From: Roseovarius sp. MMSF_3350 | GTDB taxonomy: Bacteria; Pseudomonadota; Alphaproteobacteria; Rhodobacterales; Rhodobacteraceae | Direction: 5' to 3' | Length of the DNA: 64,000 bases | NCBI RefSeq assembly: GCF_030733425.1 | Contig: NZ_JASHIZ010000003.1 | Span: 1-64,000 of the forward strand | In this document: piece by piece, positions 47,403-55,623 of the stretch | Layout: every line of letters begins with the position of its first letter | How positions within the stretch are numbered: position 1 is the stretch's first letter | Notes under the pieces: generated by a model | What the model was told of the DNA's origin: nothing | Database searches by the model: none | What the model saw: the letters and a program-made list of their open reading frames with translations, nothing else | Program-made: the position numbers and the translations under genes

Positions 47403-48398
47403 ATGCCCCAGGCCATGCAAGCCATCTTCGCCACAAGCCCCGGCGGCCCCGAAGTGCTGGTGCCCCGCGAGATTCCCGTACCCCGCCCCGGTCCGGGCGA
47501 GGTGCTCATCCGCGTCGCCGCCGCGGGGGTCAACCGCCCCGACCTGCGCCAGCGCCAGGGCGGCTATCCCCCGCCTCCCGGCGTAACCGAGGTGCTGGGG
47601 CTTGAGGTGGCAGGCGAGGTCGTCTCCTGCGGCGACGACGTGCTGTCTTTTGCCGAGGGCGACAAGGTTGTCGCGCTGGTCGCGGGCGGCGGCTACGCCG
47701 AATACTGCGTCGCGCCAGCCCCGCAGGTCCTGCCCTGGCCCTCCGGCCTTTCGGCGATCGAGGCGGCGGCCCTTCCCGAGACCTACTTCACCGTCTGGAC
47801 CAATCTATTCCGCATCGGCCGCCTCGCCGAAGGCGAAACCGTCCTGATCCACGGCGGTGCCAGCGGCATCGGCACCACCGCCGTCCAGCTCGCCCGCGCC
47901 ATGGGGGCCACCGTCTACGCCACCGCCGGCACCGACGAGAAATGCCAGGCCTGCCGCGATCTGGGCGCGACCGAGGCGATCAATTACCGCACGGCCCGGT
48001 TCGAGGATGAAATCGCCCGCCTCACCGACGGCGGCGGCGTCGATGTCATTCTCGACATGATCTGCGCCGATTATCTCGACCGCAACCTCGCCTCTCTCGC
48101 CGTCTCCGGGCGGCTGGTCATCATCGCGTTTCTCGGCGGCGGCAAGACCGAGATCGACATCGAGGGCATGATCCGCAGGCGCCAGACCCTCTGCGGCAGC
48201 ACCCTGCGCCCGCAATTGCCGCAGGAAAAGGGCCTTATCGCCGCCGATCTGCTGGCCCGGGTCTGGCCCCTGCTGGAACAGGGCGCGGTAAAGCCGGTCA
48301 TCAACTCCGTCCACCCGCTCGCCCGCGCCGCTGATGCCCATGCCGAGCTCGAAGCGGGCGGCCACGTCGGCAAGATCGTCCTCTCGGTGCGCGAATAG
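47403..48398 (+). CDS. NADPH:quinone oxidoreductase (zeta-crystallin/PIG3-type MDR)
   Basis: A 331-residue medium-chain oxidoreductase without zinc ligands. The nucleotide-binding motif is HGGASGIGTTAVQLARAMGA (near residues 148-167). The N terminus (PGPGEVLIRVAAAGVNRPDL) is typical of the PIG3-like quinone reductases. AGGAG lies 7 nt before the ATG. It closes the first island: its stop is directly abutted by the stop of the convergent LacI gene. It may reduce an unsaturated or quinoid intermediate, or simply balance redox. Confidence 0.86.
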   Translation: MPQAMQAIFATSPGGPEVLVPREIPVPRPGPGEVLIRVAAAGVNRPDLRQRQGGYPPPPGVTEVLGLEVAGEVVSCGDDVLSFAEGDKVVALVAGGGYAEYCVAPAPQVLPWPSGLSAIEAAALPETYFTVWTNLFRIGRLAEGETVLIHGGASGIGTTAVQLARAMGATVYATAGTDEKCQACRDLGATEAINYRTARFEDEIARLTDGGGVDVILDMICADYLDRNLASLAVSGRLVIIAFLGGGKTEIDIEGMIRRRQTLCGSTLRPQLPQEKGLIAADLLARVWPLLEQGAVKPVINSVHPLARAADAHAELEAGGHVGKIVLSVRE

Positions 48399-49430
48399 TC
48401 AGTCCTCGCGCGGCGGCCCGCTGGTGGCGCGCACCATGATCTCGGGCGGGATCAGCGCCGCCACGTCCACCGCCTCCTCCGAGGTGGTCAGTTGCACGAT
48501 GGCGGCGGCCGCCCGCGCCCCGATCGTCCGTGCCGGGATGCGCACCGTGCTCAGCGACGGCTCGAACTCCTTCGAGCCCTTGAAATCCCCGATGCCCGTC
48601 ACCGTCACCCGCCCCGGCACGGCGATCCCGGCCCGGTTCAGCGCATGCAGCGCGCCCCAGGCCAGCACGTCGTTGCCGCAGAGGATGGCGGTCGGCAACG
48701 CGCCCTCCGCAATCAGCGCCTCGACCGCGCTCTTCGCCGTCGCCACGCTGTATGGCGCCACCAACTGCCACGCCTCGGGGATACTGCACCCCGCCTCCGC
48801 CAGCGCATCCTTCACCCCTGCAAAGCGTAGCGAGGCCCGGTCGTTGCCTTCAACGGGCGGGAATATCGCCGCCACCTGCCTGTGGCCCAAAGCCGCTACG
48901 TGCCGCCCGATCAGGTACCCCGCCTGATAATTGTCCGACCCCACGCAGGGAAACGGCGCTTGCGGTGAAAAGCTCCACAGCAACAGCGTCGGCATCTCCT
49001 GCTGCGCCAGCAGGTCCAGCGTATCCCGAGTATGCTCGATCCCGATCAGCGCCACGCCATCCACCCGATGTTCCAGCATCTTGCGTGTCAACGCATACTC
49101 CCGGTCCAGGTTGAACCCGTGCGAGGCCAGCAGGATCGTGAAGCCCAGCTCCTCCACCGCCTCGGAAAAACTCTGGATCATCTCGGCAAATATCGCTTGG
49201 TCCACGGTGGGCACGATCAGCCCGATCGTGCCGCTGCGAATGCCGTGGATCGTCTGTGCCGCACGGTTGCGGATATAGCCCAACCGCCGCACCGCGGCAT
49301 CTATCTTCTTGCGGGTCGTGGCCTTTACCAGGTCCGGGTGGTTGAAGCTGCGCGACACCGTCGAGGGCGACACGCGCGCCGCCTTGGCGACAGCAATGAT
49401 ATCGGTCTTTCTCTTATTTTTGTCAGACAC
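48399..49430 (-). CDS. sauR: LacI-family regulator, probable SauR-like
   Basis: A 343-residue repressor. The N-terminal HTH reads DIIAVAKAARVSPSTVSRSFN, followed by the periplasmic-binding-protein-like effector domain. It is divergent from the second TctABC-dehydrogenase-ligase operon, with a perfect palindrome in the 100-nt gap. The known sulfoacetate cluster of Cupriavidus necator likewise has a divergently oriented regulator gene (sauR). The symbol is by context, not by sequence match. Confidence 0.7.
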   Translation of the reverse strand: MSDKNKRKTDIIAVAKAARVSPSTVSRSFNHPDLVKATTRKKIDAAVRRLGYIRNRAAQTIHGIRSGTIGLIVPTVDQAIFAEMIQSFSEAVEELGFTILLASHGFNLDREYALTRKMLEHRVDGVALIGIEHTRDTLDLLAQQEMPTLLLWSFSPQAPFPCVGSDNYQAGYLIGRHVAALGHRQVAAIFPPVEGNDRASLRFAGVKDALAEAGCSIPEAWQLVAPYSVATAKSAVEALIAEGALPTAILCGNDVLAWGALHALNRAGIAVPGRVTVTGIGDFKGSKEFEPSLSTVRIPARTIGARAAAAIVQLTTSEEAVDVAALIPPEIMVRATSGPPRED

Positions 49431-49453
49431 TTGCGCGGCCCCACGCGGCCAAA

Positions 49454-49483
49454 AATGAAAACATTTGCAATATTGTTTTCATT
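49454..49483. promoter_or_regulatory. Palindromic operator between LacI regulator and tctA
   Basis: Perfect 10-bp arms, AATGAAAACA and TGTTTTCATT, flank a 10-nt spacer that itself contains CAATAT. Each arm holds a TGAAAA half of the kind bound by LacI-family proteins. It lies 24 nt from the regulator start and 48 nt from the proposed tctA start, so it can control both directions. Confidence 0.75.
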
Positions 49484-49530
49484 GCATACCCTTCCAGGTC
49501 ACTTACGACAAGCCAATGGGAGGATACGGC

Positions 49531-51060
49531 TTGGAGTTCCTGTTCTACTTCGGCGACGTGTTCACGCCGTTCAATTTCATGCTGCTTCTGATCGGCACGA
49601 TCGGCGGGCTGATCCTGGGCGCCACGCCGGGCCTGTCGCCCACCATGGCCGTGGCCCTGCTCATTCCCTTCACGTTCAAGCTCGACGCCACGCAGGGCCT
49701 CATCCTGCTGGGCGCGGCCTATACCTCGACGGTCGCGGGCGGTGCGGTCAGCGCCATCCTGCTCAAGATCCCGGGCGCGCCGGCCAACATTGCCACAACG
49801 CTCGACGGGCACACCATGGCCAAGAACGGCCAGGGCGCCCGCGCCCTGCAACTGTCGTTCATCTCTTCGGCCATCGGCGGCGTCTTCGGGGTTCTGCTGC
49901 TGATATTCCTGACGCCGGTACTCGCCGAATGGGCGCTGGCCTTTGGCCCCTCGCACCTCTTCTGGCTGGCCATCCTCGGCGTCACCGTCATCGGCTCGCT
50001 CGATTCCAGCTCGGTGGTCAAGGGCCTCTTGTCGGGCTGCATCGGGCTCTGGCTCGCCACCATTGGCTTCGACGACGTGATGGGCGCCCAACGCTTCATC
50101 TTCCATTCCAGCGTCTCGGGCGGCATCAACATCATCCCCGCCCTCATCGGCCTCTTTGCCATCCCGCAGGTCATCACCATGTTCGCCAAGGGCCGGCATC
50201 AGCATGACGCCGAAGTCCTCAAGGTCGAGAAAAGCCCGATCATGGATTCGATCCGCGAGGTCTTCCGCCGCTCCCGCGCCTTGGGGATCGGCACGATGAC
50301 GGGCTCCTTCATCGGCCTCATCCCTGGCGTCGGCGGCCAGATCGCCGGACTTGTGGCCTATGACCAAGCCCGCAAGACCAGCCGCGAGCAAAAGAAATTC
50401 GGCACCGGCCACAGCGAGGGCGTGATCGCCGCCGAAAGCGCCAACAACGCCATGGTCGGACCCTCTCTTGTCCCGCTGCTGACCCTCTCGATACCCGGCT
50501 CGCCCACCGCCGCCGTGCTGCTGGGCGGCCTGCTGATCCACGGGATCTTCCCGGGCAGCGACCTGTTCGAGAACTACCCCGATGTCGCCTGGACCTTCAT
50601 CAACTCCATGCTGATCGGCCAGATCCTGATGTGCGTCTTCGGCCTCTACGTGGCCGGGCTGGCGGCGCGGGTGGCGCAGGTCCCCAACGCGGTCATGGCC
50701 GCCGTGGTGCTGGCGCTCGCCGTCTTCGGCAGCTACTCGGTGCAGAACTCAATGGGCGACGTCTACATCATGGCCGCCCTGGGCACCGGCATGTACTTTC
50801 TCGAGCGCTTCGGCTTTTCCGCAGCACCGCTGGTGCTGGGCCTCATCCTCGGCCCCATCGCCGAGGCGAATTTCGTGCAGGGCGCCATGATCGCCAACGC
50901 CACCTCCAGCATGGGCAGCTACTTCTTCACCGGCACGCTCAACCTCACGCTCATCGGCATCGTCGTGGCCTCCATCGCCTACTCGGTCTGGATGGAACTG
51001 CGCCAGCGCCGCTTCCTCAGCAAGGAAGACACCCTCGAACAACAGGAGCGGACCACGTGA
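49531..51060 (+). CDS. tctA: Tripartite tricarboxylate transporter large membrane subunit, second system
   Basis: A 509-residue polytopic carrier with the signatures GATPGLSPTMAVALLIPFTF and GLIPGVGGQIAGLVAYDQARK. The favoured start is the TTG at 49531 (LEFLFYFGDVFTPFN), because GGGAGGA sits 7 nt upstream; an ATG at 49516 overlaps that ribosome site. It is first in the operon controlled by the divergent LacI regulator. In the sulfoacetate reading it would replace the MFS carrier SauU. It overlaps tctB by 4 nt. Confidence 0.9.
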   Translation: MEFLFYFGDVFTPFNFMLLLIGTIGGLILGATPGLSPTMAVALLIPFTFKLDATQGLILLGAAYTSTVAGGAVSAILLKIPGAPANIATTLDGHTMAKNGQGARALQLSFISSAIGGVFGVLLLIFLTPVLAEWALAFGPSHLFWLAILGVTVIGSLDSSSVVKGLLSGCIGLWLATIGFDDVMGAQRFIFHSSVSGGINIIPALIGLFAIPQVITMFAKGRHQHDAEVLKVEKSPIMDSIREVFRRSRALGIGTMTGSFIGLIPGVGGQIAGLVAYDQARKTSREQKKFGTGHSEGVIAAESANNAMVGPSLVPLLTLSIPGSPTAAVLLGGLLIHGIFPGSDLFENYPDVAWTFINSMLIGQILMCVFGLYVAGLAARVAQVPNAVMAAVVLALAVFGSYSVQNSMGDVYIMAALGTGMYFLERFGFSAAPLVLGLILGPIAEANFVQGAMIANATSSMGSYFFTGTLNLTLIGIVVASIAYSVWMELRQRRFLSKEDTLEQQERTT

Positions 51061-51521
51061 CCGACCGCCCCCGCACCCAGCACATCATCGCCAGCGGTCT
51101 GGTGGCCTTTGTCGGCATCTGGGTCGCCTGGCTCAGCTTCACCGGCGAACCCGCCCGCGCCTTTCTGTTTCCCCGCATCATCTCGGTCGTGTTCGTGGCT
51201 TTGGCCCTCTGGACCTTCGGCAAGGCGCTCCTGGGCAAGACCCGCGTCGGCCCCGGCCTCAGCGTCATCGCCATGCGCAACATCCTGCCCGGCATCCTCG
51301 TCCTGCTGGTCTATGTCTTCTGGGCCGCGCCCACGCTGGGCTTCTACACCGCGTCCACCATCGCGTTCTTCATCCTGCTGTCCCTCTACGATCCCGCCCC
51401 CCACGGCGAGCCAAGTACATGGGTCAAACGGGTGCTGATCACGGCCGGTTTCCTGGCCGTGATGTACGGTCTCTTCGCACTGCTGCTCGGGGTCTTCACC
51501 CCGCGAGAGATCCTTTTCTGA
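51057..51521 (+). CDS. tctB: Tripartite tricarboxylate transporter small membrane subunit, second system
   Basis: A 154-residue membrane protein with four or five hydrophobic segments, starting at the GTG at 51057. The start overlaps the tctA stop (GTGA), and AGGAG lies 8 nt upstream. The longer open frame upstream runs inside tctA and is a shadow. FLFPRIISVVFVALALW is typical of TctB. Confidence 0.86.
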   Translation: MTDRPRTQHIIASGLVAFVGIWVAWLSFTGEPARAFLFPRIISVVFVALALWTFGKALLGKTRVGPGLSVIAMRNILPGILVLLVYVFWAAPTLGFYTASTIAFFILLSLYDPAPHGEPSTWVKRVLITAGFLAVMYGLFALLLGVFTPREILF

Positions 51522-51564
51522 AAACCAAGAAGCGAAAGACAACTTTCCAAGGGAGGAACTACCG

Positions 51565-52527
51565 ATGAAGAAACTGATTGCAGCCGCATCCATTGCGCTC
51601 ATGGGCCTTGCCGGCTCTGCCAGCGCGCAGGACAACTACCCCGAACGCCCCGTCATGATGATGGTCAGCTACGGCGCCGGCGGCGCCACCGACTTTCAGG
51701 CGCGCATCGTCACCATGACGGCAGGCAACGAGGACGCGCTCGGCATGCCCATCGCCATCGTCAACAAACCCGGTGCCGGCGGCCGCGTCGGCTGGAACTG
51801 GCTCGCCACTCAGGTTCAGCCCGATGGCTACACTCTCGGCGCCTACAACGTGCCCCACTTCATCGCCCAGTCGATCGAGGGCGGCGTCGAATACAGCACC
51901 GACAGCTTCGAGCCCATCGCCAACTGGGGCGCCGACCCGGCGGTCTTCGTGGTAAGTGCCGACAGCCAGTTCAACTCGATGGAAGACGTGGTGAGCTACG
52001 CCAAGGAAAACCCCGGCGGACTCACCTTCTCGGGCGCCGGGCTGTTCGTCGGCCACCACATCGCCGCGCTTCAGCTTGAAAAGGCGGCAGGCGTGAAACT
52101 GGCCTACATCCCCAACAATGCCGGCGGCGCCGGTGCCATGAAAGCCGTCATCGCCGGCGACGTGCTGGGCGGGGTCAACAACCTCTCCGACGCGTTCCGC
52201 GCCGAAAAGGCCGGCAACGTCAAGATCCTCGGGGTCTTCGACAACGAGCGCAGCGATTTCCTGCCCGACGTGCCGACCATGAAAGAACAGGGCTATGACA
52301 TCGACAACGCCTCGGTCAATTTCCGCGGCGTGATGGTGCCCAAGGGTACGCCCCAGCCGATCATCGACAAGCTGGCCGAGGTGGTCCCGACCATGTTCGA
52401 GAACAGCCGCGTCAAGGGCAAGATGGAAGCGGGCGGGTCGCCCATGCACGTCATGACCCGCGACGAGGTGATCGAGATGTGGGCCGCCCGCGAGGAAACT
52501 CTCAAGGAACTGCTCGCCGGTCTCTGA
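51565..52527 (+). CDS. tctC: Tripartite tricarboxylate transporter binding protein, second system
   Basis: A 320-residue periplasmic binding protein with a clear signal peptide (MKKLIAAASIALMGLAGSAS, cut near SA-QD). The family opening YPERPVMMMVSYGAGGATDF and NKPGAGGRVGWNW follow. In this operon the order is tctA-tctB-tctC, the reverse of the first island. A GGGAGG site lies before the ATG and a 10-bp hairpin after the stop. Confidence 0.92.
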   Translation: MKKLIAAASIALMGLAGSASAQDNYPERPVMMMVSYGAGGATDFQARIVTMTAGNEDALGMPIAIVNKPGAGGRVGWNWLATQVQPDGYTLGAYNVPHFIAQSIEGGVEYSTDSFEPIANWGADPAVFVVSADSQFNSMEDVVSYAKENPGGLTFSGAGLFVGHHIAALQLEKAAGVKLAYIPNNAGGAGAMKAVIAGDVLGGVNNLSDAFRAEKAGNVKILGVFDNERSDFLPDVPTMKEQGYDIDNASVNFRGVMVPKGTPQPIIDKLAEVVPTMFENSRVKGKMEAGGSPMHVMTRDEVIEMWAAREETLKELLAGL

Positions 52528-52540
52528 GCCCCAAATCACC

Positions 52541-52567
52541 GGGGCGCGCGCCCGATCCGCGCGCCCC
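52541..52567 (+). other. Intercistronic hairpin after tctC (second system)
   Basis: A perfect 10-bp stem, GGGGCGCGCG and CGCGCGCCCC, with a 7-nt loop, 13 nt past the tctC stop and 20 nt before the next start. There is no T-tract. It has the same position and design as the hairpin after tctC of the first system. Confidence 0.75.
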
Positions 52568-52587
52568 TCACAAGAAAGGTCACCACC

Positions 52588-53991
52588 ATGAACGCCGCCG
52601 ATCCCATCGCCGAACTGGACGCCATCATCGCCCGCGCCCGCGCCGCCCAAGGCCGGTACGAGGCGGACGGCAGCCAGCAGCGCTACGACCGCGCCGCACA
52701 GGCCGTCGCATGGGCGATCATGGAACCGGGCCGCAACCGCGCACTGGCCGAACTGGCGGTCCGGACCACAGGCTTGGGCAACGTGCCCGACAAGATCACC
52801 AAGAACCACCGCAAGACGCTGGGCCTCATGCGCGACATCAAGGGCGTCACCACCTTCGGCGTGATCCGCGAAGACCCCGCCACCGGCATCACGGAAATCG
52901 CCCGCCCCAAGGGCGTCGTGGCCGCCATCGTGCCCTCGACCAACCCCGCCGCCACGCCCGCCAACAACATCATCAACGCGTTGAAATGCGGCAACGCCAT
53001 CGTCGTGGCCCCCTCGCCCAAGGGCGTGCCCAGCTGCGAGAAACTGATCGAATTCATCCATGCCGAGTTCGCCAGGATCGGCGAGGACCCCGACCTCGTC
53101 AGCATGGTCCCCGCGCCCGGCTCCAAGGACAAGACGCAACGCCTGATGGAGACCTGCGACATGATCGTCGCCACCGGCAGCCAGAACAACGTCCACCGCG
53201 CCCAGACCTCCGGCACCCCCGCCGTCGCCGTGGGCGCGGGCAACGTCACCGTCATCGTGGATGAGACCGCCGACCTCGCCGCCGCCGCCGAGAAGATCCG
53301 CGCGTCGAAAACCTTCGACAACGCCACCTCCTGCTCGTCCGAGAATTCGATCGTCGTGGTCGAGGCCGTGCGCGACGCCTTCATCGCCGCCATGGCCCGC
53401 GCCGGCGGCGCCGTGGTCGAGGACGAGGCCGCCATTGTCGCCGCCCTCTGGCCCGACGGCCACCTCAACCGTTCCGTCATCGCGCAGGATGCCGACAAGA
53501 TGATCGACGCGCTGGGGCTGACCGGCCAAGTCCCCGACGGCACCGAATACATCGCCGTGCCCACCACCGGCATCGGTCCCGACCATCCCCTGTCTGGCGA
53601 AAAGCTCAGCCGCGTCCTCGCGCTCTATTCAGCCAAGGATTTCGACGATGCCATCCGCATGACCCGCGACATCCAGCTATTCCAGGGCGCCGGCCATTCC
53701 GTCGGCCTGCACAGCACAAACGACACCCGCCCGATGACGCTCGCCCGCGCCATCCCCACCAGCCGCATCATCGTCAACCAGGCCCATACCTTCGCCACCG
53801 GCGGATCTTTCACCAACGGTATGCCCTTCTCACTCTCCATGGGCTGCGGCAGCTGGGGGGGAAATTCCATCGACGAGAACGTTCATTGGAAGCATTTCCT
53901 GCAATCCACCAAGATCGTGCACGAAATCCGCGCCAATGTGCCCGCGCTAGAGGATATCTTCGCCGACTACTGGGAGGCCGCCGGCCAATGA
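52588..53991 (+). CDS. sauS: CoA-acylating aldehyde dehydrogenase, probable sulfoacetaldehyde dehydrogenase
   Basis: A 467-residue acylating ALDH that would reduce an acyl-CoA with NAD(P)H to the aldehyde and free CoA. STNPAATPANNIINALKCGN and PSPKG bind the nucleotide, and Cys249 in NATSCSSENS is the thioester cysteine. GLGNVPDKITKNHRKT is typical of the acylating group. With an AMP-forming CoA ligase directly behind it and a divergent LacI gene ahead, it fits SauS, which makes sulfoacetaldehyde from sulfoacetyl-CoA. Its stop overlaps the ligase start. No xsc or pta gene is in the window. Confidence 0.72.
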   Translation: MNAADPIAELDAIIARARAAQGRYEADGSQQRYDRAAQAVAWAIMEPGRNRALAELAVRTTGLGNVPDKITKNHRKTLGLMRDIKGVTTFGVIREDPATGITEIARPKGVVAAIVPSTNPAATPANNIINALKCGNAIVVAPSPKGVPSCEKLIEFIHAEFARIGEDPDLVSMVPAPGSKDKTQRLMETCDMIVATGSQNNVHRAQTSGTPAVAVGAGNVTVIVDETADLAAAAEKIRASKTFDNATSCSSENSIVVVEAVRDAFIAAMARAGGAVVEDEAAIVAALWPDGHLNRSVIAQDADKMIDALGLTGQVPDGTEYIAVPTTGIGPDHPLSGEKLSRVLALYSAKDFDDAIRMTRDIQLFQGAGHSVGLHSTNDTRPMTLARAIPTSRIIVNQAHTFATGGSFTNGMPFSLSMGCGSWGGNSIDENVHWKHFLQSTKIVHEIRANVPALEDIFADYWEAAGQ

Positions 53992-55487
53992 AGCTGCGCC
54001 GCGACACACCGCCCGAGGGCACCGTCCGCGACTGGCTCGCCGCCCGCGCCCACCGGGGCGGCACCGCCTTCGTCTTCCCCGAGGATTGCAGCCACCTCGA
54101 CTGGCCCGCGCTACAGGACGCGGCACTTGCCTTCGCGCGCGCCCTCACCGCCCGCGGCGCGGGCAGAGGCGAAAGCGTGGCCATCGTCGCCCCCAACAGC
54201 CGCGAGGGGCTCGTCGCTCTCTACGGCGCGCTTGCGGGGGGCTTTCGCGCCACCATGATCAACCTCGCCGCGGGCCGGGATGCCATCGCCTACGCGCTGG
54301 AGCATTCCGAGGCCCGACACGCTTTCGTCCACGACGCCTGCGCCGAGCAATTCGCCGCCGCCAACACCACTCGTATCACCCCCGTGCCCCTCTCCGAGCG
54401 GGCCGAGGCCGACCTGCACCCGCTCACTCCGACGGACCACGCCCTCCTGATGTACACGTCCGGCACCACCGGCCGACCCAAGGGCGTGCTGCACACGCAT
54501 GCCAGCCTGCTGGCCGGGGGCTGGACGACCACCATCGCGCACGATCTTTCCGAGGCCGATCGCGGTTTCTGCGTACTGCCCGTGTACCACATCAACGGCC
54601 TCTGCGTGACCGTCATGGGCAGCCTCGTGTCCGGCGGCTCGCTCGCCGTCACGTCGAAATTCTCCGCCTCCCGCTTCTGGGATCAGGCCGCAGACGCGCA
54701 GGTCACCTGGTTTTCCGCCGTGCCCACCATCATCTCCCACCTGCTGCACGGCACGGACGAACCCGGCCCCGAGGTCCGAACCCGCCTGCGCTTCGGTCGC
54801 TCCGCCTCCTCGGCGCTGGCGGTCGAGACGCAATCGGCCTTCGAAGCCCGCTTTTCCGTGCCCATCATCGAGACCATGGGCCTGACCGAGACCGCGGCCC
54901 AGATCCTGGCCAACCCCCTGCCACCGGCGACCCGAAAGATCGGCTCGTCTGGGATGGCCTATGGCTGCGAGGTCCAGATCCAGGACAGCACCGGCGCCGC
55001 GCTGCCACCCGAAACCGAGGGGGAAATCACCGTGTGCGGCCCCAACGTGATGCAGGGCTACCTCAAGAACGCGCAAGCCACCCGCGACACTTTCCGCGAC
55101 GGCTGGCTGCGCACGGGCGACCTCGCCCGCATGGACGCCCACGGCTACGTCTTCGTGACCGGCCGCCTGAAGGAGCTCATCATCAAGGGCGGCGAGAATA
55201 TCGCCCCCCGCGAGGTCGACGAGGCGCTCTACACCCATCCCGACGTGATTGAGGCCGCCGCTTTCGCGCGGCCCTGCACCACCTACGGCGAAACCGTCGA
55301 GGCGGCGGTGCGGGTCCGCGATGGCTCCGCTCTCAAAGGCGCCGACCTGATCGAGATCTGCCGCAACCGCCTCGGCGCGTTCAAGTCACCCGACGAGATC
55401 CACTTTCTCGACGAGTTGCCCAAGGGCCCCTCGGGCAAGATCCAGCGTCTGAAACTCGCCGACATCCTCGAACCCGCCGACCGCTGA
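53988..55487 (+). CDS. sauT: AMP-forming CoA ligase, probable sulfoacetate-CoA ligase
   Basis: A 499-residue ligase starting at the ATG at 53988 (ATGA overlap with the dehydrogenase). Motifs are LMYTSGTTGRPKGV, GLTETAAQ, YVFVTGRLKELIIKGGENI and the catalytic Lys of GPSGKIQR. In the SauS/SauT scheme it forms sulfoacetyl-CoA from sulfoacetate, ATP and CoA. Other small acids cannot be excluded from sequence alone. It is the last gene of the operon. Confidence 0.72.
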   Translation: MKLRRDTPPEGTVRDWLAARAHRGGTAFVFPEDCSHLDWPALQDAALAFARALTARGAGRGESVAIVAPNSREGLVALYGALAGGFRATMINLAAGRDAIAYALEHSEARHAFVHDACAEQFAAANTTRITPVPLSERAEADLHPLTPTDHALLMYTSGTTGRPKGVLHTHASLLAGGWTTTIAHDLSEADRGFCVLPVYHINGLCVTVMGSLVSGGSLAVTSKFSASRFWDQAADAQVTWFSAVPTIISHLLHGTDEPGPEVRTRLRFGRSASSALAVETQSAFEARFSVPIIETMGLTETAAQILANPLPPATRKIGSSGMAYGCEVQIQDSTGAALPPETEGEITVCGPNVMQGYLKNAQATRDTFRDGWLRTGDLARMDAHGYVFVTGRLKELIIKGGENIAPREVDEALYTHPDVIEAAAFARPCTTYGETVEAAVRVRDGSALKGADLIEICRNRLGAFKSPDEIHFLDELPKGPSGKIQRLKLADILEPADR

Positions 55488-55537
55488 CACAGCCCTGCCC
55501 CGGCCCGACCCGGCTTTGAGCGATCCGGAAATACGCC

Positions 55538-55556
55538 CAAGGGAGGGATTCCCTTG
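55538..55556. terminator. Short hairpin in the convergent gap after the ligase gene
   Basis: CAAGGGA-GGGAT-TCCCTTG, a perfect 7-bp stem between the ligase gene and the convergent HPP-CBS gene. There is no clear T run, so bidirectional termination is only possible. Confidence 0.3.
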
Positions 55557-55623
55557 TCGTGTGATGCGTTGTCTTTGCGCCTCATCGAAACTGATCTTCT
55601 TTACATTCCAATAATTTAAGCTG

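Noticed and set aside
50631-51056. An upstream extension of the second tctB inside tctA
   Set aside because: Arg/Gly-rich shadow translation; the GTG at 51057 has a ribosome site and the correct family start.
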